Assembly: GCA_958299035.1 (NCBI GenBank)
Contig: CATQJL010000316.1
Coordinates: 48,977,585-49,041,584, forward strand
DNA from: Cylicocyclus nassatus
Lineage: Eukaryota > Nematoda > Chromadorea > Rhabditida > Strongylidae
Direction: 5' to 3'
Length of the DNA stretch: 64,000 nt
Below, one piece after another: positions 48,065-56,814 of this stretch. Below the pieces are notes generated by a model. It was not told where the DNA came from, did no database searches, and was given only the letters and a program-made list of their open reading frames with translations. Every line of letters starts with the position of its first letter. The first letter of the stretch is position 1. The position numbers and the translations under genes are program-made.

Positions 48065-49235
48065 TCATATTTTGCAGCACTTGTACTGCTTAGGGAGTGC
48101 ATTAGACAAGTTATAGAGCATTCTTCTCAAAGCTTCTTGTCTTAAAGCTGCGCGCAGGCGGCGGGAGCAAACTTCGTCAGCAATGATGAGCATCAAGTGC
48201 CTAAAATAGAAACAAATTTCCTTGCTCAAAAATCTCAGTTCTTGAAGTTTAGATCCTGAATGCAGCAGGCAAATACCGCATCTTTATTCACCTTTCAGAT
48301 TGAATATCATTGCATTCAACATCTCATTTATTTGAGGCTTTGGAAATGACGGAATCTGCATATTTTTGAAGCCTCTACTCTTATTTCATAAAGTCGGACC
48401 CACCTCAGGAGTACACATGGAATCTAGTGGCAGTACCATCAGATGGTGCTCCAGCGATGACTGCACAAGGACGATCGTGCGTTTCGCAACAGATCAGCAC
48501 CTGATGAGTTGAGTGCGATACTAACTGCTTTAATGATTTGAATGCATTGTATGGCTCATAAAATTGAGCTGGCTAACTGATGCACTTGCCGCCCCAGACT
48601 CTCAGTTTTTCGAAAAGGAGAAAGTTTGCCACATATTTTCCGAACAACTTTGGTCATTCTTTGCAGCTCCTTCAAGATAGTGAGTGCTGCTGGAGGTTCA
48701 TAAAGCAGTGGAAGAAGAGACTTTTATCAGACCAAAAAAAATCGCAGAAATACGCCCTCTTTAGAAGAAGGCAAACATGCATCATTTTCAACATTCGGTA
48801 ATTACGGACTTACGTTTCGTTGCAGGTGCCATAAGAGTTTTCTGAAGATGTAGAAACATATTTGGGCGGCACTACAGCATGTATTCCAACTGGGTTCTAG
48901 TCACAAAGATCGACTGAAAACAGTTTACATGATAACTTATAAAAATTCTAAGGTGAATGGTCTTCCTGCTCATAGTTTTGGAAAGCATCGGCATACTATC
49001 GAGAGAAGCTCAAGCAAGACCCTATAAGAACGAGTAAAGATTCTAATCTTTTTTTTCTCAAAAAAGTCATCTAGGATATGGGAAGCAGAAGGATCTTGAA
49101 AATTTGCTAAAGTACTTGTGTGATTGCTCATTCTCCTCAGTTTGACAGAAAACAAAGTTTTTTCTGGGGTTAGTGCTCTGCAAGCGTGCTGGTGATGCCG
49201 GAGAACTTCTGTTGGAAGTTGCTACATCACATTTG
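48065..49235 (-). CDS. Unidentified multi-exon gene
   Basis: Six terminal exons join in phase on the minus strand: 48889-48814, 48758-48733, 48689-48586, 48527-48417, 48355-48321 and 48200-48065, ending in TGA. The frame carries GIHAVVPPKYVS, then GRISAIFF, ALTILKELQRMTKVVRKICG, THQVLICCETHDRPCAVIAG, IPSFPKPQINEM, and a charged final helix IIADEVCSRRLRAALRQEAL. Two candidate upstream exons lie at about 49234-49191 and 49147-49030 (LRRMSNHTSTLANFQDPSAS). Several introns are only 43-60 bases and some donors (GTCTGA, GTTGAA) are weak, so single junctions may be wrong. The middle strand-rich part with a following helix is reminiscent of a PTB- or longin-type fold, but no family is recognised. It is divergently arranged with the gene at 49291. 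Confidence 0.5.
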
Positions 49236-49290
49236 CGGCTGAACCTGTATAGTTTGAAAAATCCCTTGAGTTGCATTGTCAGGTCTTGGA

Positions 49291-50613
49291 ATGGCTGGCA
49301 GCACGGGGGAGCAGCAGCTGGACGAACCAGATAGAATTCGAAGCAGTATGGATACAGTGGGAGTTAGCATAGAAGTTGAAGAAGGACGAGAACCGGAAGA
49401 AGAGCAATTGCCCAAACAACTGAGATGTAAAGTGAGCGGATCTGAAAGGACACATGAGAAACCCAACAGACAGGCCAGATTTTGATGAAGAATGCTCGAT
49501 CAATGGATGATCTTAATCGTCGAAGAGTACAAAGCTGCTGAATTTACCAACATGGATGAACCGAAAAGGTCTCTTACTTTTAAATAAAATAATTGCTACG
49601 CTCAGATCACGTATAGCATACCCGGCGGAATCCATGCTTCATGCAGCACAGGTTTTCACACCTGATTCATAAAGTGACTATAACGCTCGGAATAGTCGCC
49701 GCAAAGTATTGAAGTTTTAGAATTTTTCTGAAGCTAGGATAGAATACAAGTTTGAACACCTTTCCAGGCGGTTAAGAATACTTTACCAGCAGAGGTCAGA
49801 GCGGAGCTTACGCAAACCAGAGCAAAAATGCAATATCTTTTTCCCGTTTTGTGCAAGCACATGCACTCTCTCCCGCTCTCACTCACTAATCGTCGACTGC
49901 TAATGTCTTTGCTGAAAAACCTGGTTTCAATTCACATCAGTACTGCAGATGTAGAAAGTCTACTCAGTGATAAACGAATCATAAACGTACCACTGTGGAG
50001 CATTTGAGCAATCATTTGAACAATCAGTTGAGGTACGTCAGCGGCTTCAACTTATCTCTACTGCATGATTCGTAGGATTGCTATAAGGGACCATATAGAT
50101 TTCTCATACGAGTTTCTGCGGTATCCAAGAAAATGGCAAGGAGGGTCTTAGACTGCAGACTATCCCGGAGCAGCTAGATCACTGCAACGCATCGCAGAAG
50201 AAACAGAATTTAAGGCTTTTTTCGATCCGGATCGTTTTCCCACCCATTTTCATTTCTCGCTGTCTGATGAAATTCTTGCAGAGTAAGACAGAAAACATAG
50301 AATGTGAAGCTGTATAAGCTTTAGAATTTTTCTATACTTCTCTCCCTGCATCTCATTGCTTTATAGCAAATCATTATTTTTCAACAGGTTCGGCAGTTAC
50401 GATAGAAGGAAACATTATCACTGCAGATATTTTCCAAAGCGAGCGATCACTTGCCAAGGCAGCATTGCAGGCATGCGAGAGAGCGAGAAGCGCGTATGTA
50501 TGACGGAGCGAAAAGAGGACACGCAGGTTTGGACATCAACTGTAAAGTGTATATACTTCTGTTCGTATGATACATGTGTAGTCTTACTGAACAACTCACA
50601 CTACGTTTTGTAA
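49291..50613 (+). CDS. Unidentified six-exon gene, about 270 aa
   Basis: Exons 49291-49431, 49470-49526, 49768-49986, 50076-50111, 50152-50282 and 50388-50613 keep phase throughout. The protein begins MAGSTGEQQLDEPDRIRSSM with an acidic stretch (EVEEGREPEEEQL), followed by SMDDLNRR, LPAEVRAELTQTRAK, DCYKGPYRFLIR, TADYPGAARSLQRIAEET, FFDPDRFPTHFHFSLSDE and a Cys-rich C-terminus. No family is recognised. The 38- and 40-base introns are very short, and in the last exon another frame (AVTIEGNIITADIFQSERSL) also looks coding, so the C-terminus is uncertain. It may share a short divergent promoter with the minus-strand gene at 48-49 kb. Confidence 0.42.
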
Positions 50614-50736
50614 CAAAAAATGCATTTTACTGGTACAATCAAAAAACAGTCACAATTTACATCAATGAACATTGGCAGTCAACATTTGAAGTTTGCTTGG
50701 TGGCGTTTGCCGCTTCTTGAGGCACGTCGATCACTT

Positions 50737-50974
50737 CTAAATTTGAGCGATACCGTGGCGAGCCGCGGCTCCAGCGAGGGCCAGCACGAATGGCCCTGGC
50801 CAGGCCACAGAGAGCATAACCAAGCCCACGACAACACCAACGATAAGCACCACATCATTTTCAACAGCCTTCTAAAATCTTGCACTATTCAACTGATTTT
50901 CACTCACCTTTTAACAGGCTTTTTGCAGTCTTCCCAGTCGCGTGCATGTCGTCGACTTTCACTTCGCCCATCAT
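50737..50974 (-). CDS. Candidate small membrane protein
   Basis: Exon 1 (50974-50908) begins MMGEVKVDDMHATGKTAKSL and ends at a GTGAGT donor. Exon 2 (50871-50737) after ATTTTAG reads KAVENDVVLIVGVVVGLVML followed by SVAWPGPFVLALAGAAARHG, i.e. one or two membrane helices, and stops at TAG. The two do not join in the same phase with the obvious donor. An earlier donor (GTGAAA after MMGE) would restore phase. It could therefore be a gene with an unusual donor or a recent pseudogene. Confidence 0.35.
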
Positions 50975-51169
50975 TTTGAATCAGCTTATGATTTTCGCAA
51001 CTTATAAGACCATTATTGAAAAATATAGCACCACATACTTAAAAAATGGGTAACAAGTTTTCTTCATTCAGTTCATTCAACATAAAAAGGGAAGTTCATC
51101 ATATAGGAGGCTTTTCGTGGATAAGAGCGTCACCCGTTGCCTGAAGACACCGCATTGGGAAGCATGTAT

Positions 51170-51301
51170 GGGTTGAGCCAGACTTCGCGGGGAAGCGGCG
51201 TACGCGGCGTACGCAGCGTACGCTCGGTATATTTCATCATAGGAACATACGCGGCGTACGCTGCGTACGTCGCGTACGCCGCGCAGTCTGGCCCAACCCT
51301 A
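51170..51301. mobile_element. GC-rich palindromic MITE, GGGTTGGGCCAGA family, copy 2
   Basis: GGGTTGAGCCAGACT ... AGTCTGGCCCAACCCT. Arms consist of repeated GGCGTACGC steps (GCGGCGTACGCGGCGTACGC), making a very stable cruciform. Confidence 0.8.
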
Positions 51302-51584
51302 TGACGCCAGGCCGGAGCACAATGGAAGTGTCGTAACCAGAGACATGCACTTTTACACATCCGTGCGGGACCATCATCTTCTGCGTCAGGCAACCGATGA
51401 CATCTCTACTCGATGTAAGTAGAGATAAACCAAAACAAATATAAGAACTTTGCAGAACTAAAAAAAGTGAAACCTCCGTTTCGATCCTACCCTTAGACGG
51501 AAAACTGTTATGAATATCAGGTTGTCTAAGAGTTATGCCATCCCAAACGTTATCCGTGGATGAAGTATGTAGATCGATCAGTGT

Positions 51585-51745
51585 TTAGTAGAATTACGGT
51601 GTATTTACTCCTAAGTATGATCAGCTGCAGAGTATTGCTCCTTGGTGCTCCAGCCCCTCTCCCTACCTCTCATTAATTTCTGTCCACCCATAAGTTGTTC
51701 AAGTGCTTAATCTCAATGCAAACGTTCAGACTTTGAGTGCAGTTT
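51585..51745. repeat. Dispersed repeat, inverse of 60276-60435
   Basis: TAGAATTACGGTGTATTTACTCC, CAGCTGCAGAGTATTGCTCC, TTTCTGTCCACCCATAAG and AATGCAAACGTTCAGACTTT match the reverse complement of 60276-60435 in order. Confidence 0.75.
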
Positions 51746-51935
51746 GTTTCGCATCCCGTGTGAGCAGAACTTTTTTAAGCTGCTCGGTGTATGAGTTTTT
51801 ATGCATACTGACAAAAGGTAGTAAGCTCTTCAGCAGTAGAAAAAAATGACACGCAAAACAAAAATATTAAGAGTACACGAAAATTGAAATGTTGTGAATA
51901 TCTTTTCTTAGTCAGCGTAAATATGTGCTATCCTA

Positions 51936-53674
51936 CCAGCCATGATCAGAGATGCGATAGTCGGAGCCGAGTCTCCGCCTACCTTCACTTTTAGGCTGGT
52001 AGGGGGTAACCAACCTTCACTTTCGAGTTTGAAAAAAAAATTTTGCTGAAGCTTAAGAGAAGGAAAATAAGCAAAAGAACCACAAAAGAAAGTACTGAGA
52101 GCATATATCTACGTAGTAGGTATATCTAGGCAGTAACCGCAGATAACTAGAATTTCGAATGATAAAATAGCGAAAAAATCATGCGAAATTTCCACTGTTA
52201 TAAATCTGGTGGTTGGAGATAACAGCAATTGCGACTTCGTAGATTTTGAAGGACAAGTGTTGTTCTACCAGACAGTGAAAGAATTAGATCGATCTGAGCA
52301 GTGATCGCCGAGAACGAGAATTTTAAATAATTAAGCGATTTTAGGTTACTTAGCGACAGCTGGCGTTTAGACTCCTATAAATCTGAAATGTGAAGGTATG
52401 CAATGTTGCGACTTCATAGGTCTTGTAGAGTAAGAATTGCTCTATTGGAATATGTTTTAGCCGTACCGATCCACCAAGATACCGCGGAGATTCAGGCTCT
52501 TTAAAAAACAGGTGAAAAACCGTTTTTTTAACTTCAACAGCTCATAACTTCTTCAGAATTGCACGAATCATGTTGCGACTTCATAGGTTGGATTCTCCTT
52601 TGAAAGAGCTTTCAGAAGATATATAATATGTGGGGAATTCAATGATTTTTGCGGTCCTAACCCAGGGTGGAGACTTTTTACCCCAAAGTCTCCACCTCAC
52701 CCATGTTAATGTATTGGCCGGAGACCGCTAGTGGAGACTTTGGGGTGAAAAGTCTCCACCCCCGGGCATGTGCCGTGAGGGGCGCGAAACCCCCACATAT
52801 TATACATCTTCTGAAAGCTCTTTTAAAGGAGAATCCAACCTATGAAGTCGCAACATGATTCGTGCAATTCTGAAGAAGTTATGAGCTGTTGAAGTTCAAA
52901 AAATGGTTTTTTACCTGTTTTTTTAAGAGCCTGAATCTCCGCGGTATCTTGGTGGATCGGTACGGCTAAAACATATTCCGATAGAGCAATTCTTACTCTA
53001 CAAGACCTATGAAGTCGCAACATTGCATACCTTCACATTTCAGATTTATAGGAGTCTAAACGCCAGCTGTCGCTAAGTAACCTAAAATCGCTTGATTATT
53101 TAAAATTCTCGTTCTCGGCGATCACTGCTCAGATCGATCTAATTCTTTCACTGTCTGGTAGAACAACACTTGTCCTTCAAAATATATGAAGTCGCAATTG
53201 CTGACATCTTCAACCACCAGATTTATAACAGTGGAAATTTCGCATGATTTTTCGTTATTTTATTATTGGAAATTCTGGTTCTCGGTGATTACTGCCTGGA
53301 TCGACCTACTTTATTCGCAGTACGTTATAACAAAATTTACTCAATAAAATACGTAAAGTCTAACCGTATTTTACTCACAAATAGACCATTCGAATAACAC
53401 GTTTATCTCTTTTTTTGAATTTTTATGCCACTGTACTCGTCATATTTGTGGCCCTGAAGAGGGCCGTTAGGTCACACTTGTTGGCCCTGAAGGGGACCGT
53501 TGGGTCAGAGTTCTTCAATTTCCGAAATCTCCCCCCCCCCCCCCCGGTCGACTTTTTGAGAGGTGAGTGTCTGGCACTACCACCTTCACTTTTGGCCGGC
53601 CAATGGTAGCTGGAACCACCTTCACTTTTGGGGGGGCCCGGCTCCACCTATCGCACCTCTGGCCATGATGCCAG
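51936..53674. mobile_element. 1.7-kb foldback with long inner palindrome
   Basis: Outer ends CATGATCAGAGATGCGATAG / CTATCGCACCTCTGGCCATG are inverted. Next to them on both sides lie CCTTCACTTTT motifs. Inside, arms about 52148-52710 and 52728-53290 (560 bp each) are highly similar inverse copies (GCGATTTTAGGTTACTTAGC, ACCGATCCACCAAGATACCG). The centre contains four GTGGAGACTTT motifs arranged as smaller hairpins. No ORF. Confidence 0.85.
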
Positions 53675-53775
53675 ACGGCTCCCTTTCTCGAATCAAGAAA
53701 AACGTTAAGAGCACAGCTAATCATTTTTGATTACGTAAGAACCTCTAAAGGAGAGAAAGCAGGCAATTTTGGCAA

Positions 53776-53852
53776 GCAGAAAAAAGTCGGCGCTAACTGG
53801 TTGCAACGTAACCAGTTAGCGCCGACTTTTTTCTGCAACGTAACCAGTTAGC
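53776..53852. repeat. Perfect 27-bp hairpin plus third partial copy
   Basis: Arms 53776-53802 and 53810-53836 are exact inverse copies (core AGTCGGCGCTAACTGGTT) around a 7-base loop; GCAACGTAACCAGTTAGCG is then repeated directly at 53834-53852. Confidence 0.9.
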
Positions 53853-54034
53853 GTAAGATTAAAGAGGGAATAGCTTGAGCACAAAATACGACTAAATAGG
53901 ACTCTAATATAATTTGTAATCGAAATAAACTCATTTTCCTAATTTGAATACACAGTGGTGCAAAAATACTCAGAAAAATAAGAAGAGCTATTTGACTTGC
54001 ACATTTGGGCGCTTATCAACTGTCGATATTGACT

Positions 54035-54859
54035 GGCCCGTAGTAAAGCTCGATCAGTTCAGGTGAAGTGAACTTAACCCATCAGTTCACCTTACATCAG
54101 GTGAACTGATGACCGCCCACCTTCCCATGCTATAAACATGGCGAGTGAACTGATAGTTGATCATCCGTCCACCTGTTGCAGTCAACTCGTGCACATCAGT
54201 TCACGTTCAGTTGAATGATGTTAGACGAATGCAAATAGTGTGTAAAAGAGTAGACACAGACAAGACTTCCGTAAGTTGCTCCTGAGTAACTTACGATACA
54301 CACCAATTTGCCTAATACTGCGGACAAAATCGGCGCAAAGCTGCACAATACGGGGGCCCGAAAAGGAGAGAATCAATGAACAGCTGATTTTGGCGTCGAA
54401 AGGAAGGAAATAGGTTTTTTTTCTTTTTTTGTAGAGTCTGCTGACTTTTTTCGAAAAGCTTTTTAAGGCAATTTATTGATTCAATTCATTTAGTTCATAT
54501 TGCAAGCACTTCATTTTTTTCATGAAATTTTCGTCAAAAAATGTGGTTTTGTTTTATCCATGCTGTGCTAGGCGAGATCCTTGATAGCGGTCATCATCGA
54601 TTTTGCGATAGTGGTCGCTATCAAAGACGCCAAGCATACAGCAAAAATGCGGCCCTGGCCGGTGTTTCAATTCTAGTCGCTTACCTGGTCGACCAAATTG
54701 GCTCAAGTGGTTCTTTTTTCAATAACACACATGATTATCATGATTGGAAAGCGATCCGCATCCAGATCAATAGCTCACTGGATGCTAGACTGAGGCGTGA
54801 TGAGATCAACTCCGGCCCGCGTCGAGAGAGATGCCCTGATGGGTGGTTTACTACGGGCC
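54035..54859 (+). mobile_element. Harbinger-like element H1, 825 bp, TSD ACT
   Basis: Terminal inverted repeats GGCCCGTAGTAAA / TTTACTACGGGCC flanked on both sides by ACT (54032-54034 and 54860-54862). Internal hairpins of GGTGAACTGATG-type repeats lie near the left end. The 3-bp duplication and GGCCC start fit PIF/Harbinger relatives. No transposase. Confidence 0.75.
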
Positions 54860-55471
54860 ACTGTATTTGGCATGCGTAAAACCTAGTGATTTGTGCCTAC
54901 GGTCCTTGCGCACAGGACGAACTCGACGTACTCGACTCCTAGTCGGTTGCGCCTTTCTGCGTCTCCTCACCGGGCCCACTATTTTTCTTTGTCTGCCCGC
55001 AAGTGACGACGCTCATGACGTGCTCGTCCTCTGTGCATGGCGACGAGCACGTCCTACAGTCCTACAAAAAATGTGTTTTTGTTTTATCCATGCTGTGCTA
55101 GGCGAGATCCTTGATAGCGGTCATCATCGATTTTGCGATAGTGTCGCTATCAAAGACGCCAAGCATACAGCAAAAATGCGGCCCTGGCCGGTGTTTCAAT
55201 TCCAGTCGCTTACCTGGTCGACCAAATTGGCTCAAGTGGTGCTTTTTCCAAGAACACACATGATTATCATGATTGGAAAGCGATCCGCATCCAGATCAAT
55301 AGCTCACTGGATGCTAGACTGAGGCGTGATGAGATCAACTCCGGCCCGCGTCGAGAGAGATGCCCTGATGGGTGGTTTACTACGGGCCACTGTATTTGGC
55401 ATGCGTAAAACCTAGTGATATGTGCCTACGGTCCTTGCGCACAGGACGAACTCAACGTACTCGACTCCTAG
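54537..55471 (+). repeat. Direct tandem duplication (unit offset about 528 bp)
   Basis: 54537-about 54945 is repeated at 55065-55471 almost exactly. The duplicated block runs through the right end of H1 (ACTACGGGCCACT) into flanking DNA (CATGCGTAAAACCTAGTGAT). Between the copies is a hairpin GACGTGCTCGTC ... GACGAGCACGTC (55018-55054). Confidence 0.9.
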
Positions 55472-55475
55472 TCGG

Positions 55476-56814
55476 TACGTCCATCGATTTCACCCGGCAG
55501 CCGTGATATGAAATATTCCGCTGGATGAATCGCCGCCGACACGAGGCGTACTGGGTACGCGTCTCACCACCAGGAGGGATTACAGACCCTAGTATTGCCC
55601 CAAAAGGAGAAAACTGACCTGCAATCCGGTTCGAAATCAGGGTCGCGCAAAGGCGCAAGAATGATAAAAGCATGAAAACGGAAATCTGGACAAGCTGCCT
55701 TCAAAGAGTTCGGTAGCGTATACCAACATAGACAAACGTTCATGCATAAACTGGCTTTGGCTATAGAACAACTCCGTCCATTATGAACAAAATAAGCTAC
55801 TATTTTTCAGGAGAATACGACCCTTTTCGCACGTCTTTGGCACAGTAATAGCAAAAGTGTATTCTAGAATATGAGTATGTTTGAAGAAACTTGGCTGATT
55901 TACGAAATATTGAAAATTTCAAGTTTGGAAATATGGGAAACACATTATAACATCAATGCTTAGGCACAAGTTTGCCTGTTTCCTGACTTTCGCAGTCCTT
56001 TATTGACGAGATGCCTCATGGTGTGCGAAAAATATTGAGAACCTCAAATCCTAGACCACAAAGAATTCTTTAATGTGTTTCTAGTCATGTTTCATGTATA
56101 CGATTGTCCTTCAAGCACCCGATAAAACTCAAAAATTGAACCTAAAAATTATTTGAGGATGAAAACATAGAGAACTCGCTTATGCTGTCCTGGGATAATA
56201 ATATCTAATCAGTCGATATGAGGTTATAGGAGCCTGGTACTACCCTTTCGAAAAAGGTCGGATTCAACATCAGCTTGACTTTTCATGGGTCTCTAATTAC
56301 TGAAGAGGACTGTTTTCTTTCGACAACATATCTATGTCTGTTTACCCTACTTAATAAATGGCAAAAACGGGTGGCGAGCAAGAGGAACGGTAGCTGGTGG
56401 GTGTCAATAATTTGCGCATACTTCACCGTCATTTTTGTCCATCAATACACAGAAATTCAGAGCATTTCCTTCTTTTATGGTTTCATGACAGGAGAATCGG
56501 ATAGATTGTGTTTGCTTGAAAATGAGGTGTAAAAATAGCTGAAAATGCCAAGAAAGGGTCTCAAAGTTATAACTGCAAGTATTTCAAGCTTATTCAAGCA
56601 AGAACATCACCGAATTGCACATACCGCCGGGATATAAACAAAACTTAATTAGAAATTGAGTAGCGCATTAATTTCATATCTACTATTTTTTATAAGTTTG
56701 CAATTTGCGAATTGTGTAGGCAAATAGTGCATTCGCAACAGCTGCTGGCAATTACTATCGTTCCTCTTGCACCACATCCGTCAAAAATCATTGATAATTT
56801 TTTCATTTTTGCAT
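55476..56814. other. Spacer between the duplication and the giant foldback
   Basis: No gene assigned. A plus frame at 56275-56532 contains a hydrophobic stretch (WWVSIICAYFTVIFV) but lacks splice or family support. Confidence 0.3.

Noticed and set aside
48420..48527. Alternative frame ending DSMCTPE joined to the exon at 48355
   Set aside because: It is in phase with the next exon but has a stop just upstream and needs a weak internal acceptor; the PCAVIAG frame with donor at 48416 fits both neighbours.
54541..55322. ORFs of 112 and 159 codons with similar sequence
   Set aside because: Similarity is explained by the tandem duplication of a non-coding Harbinger-like element; no domain and no start context.
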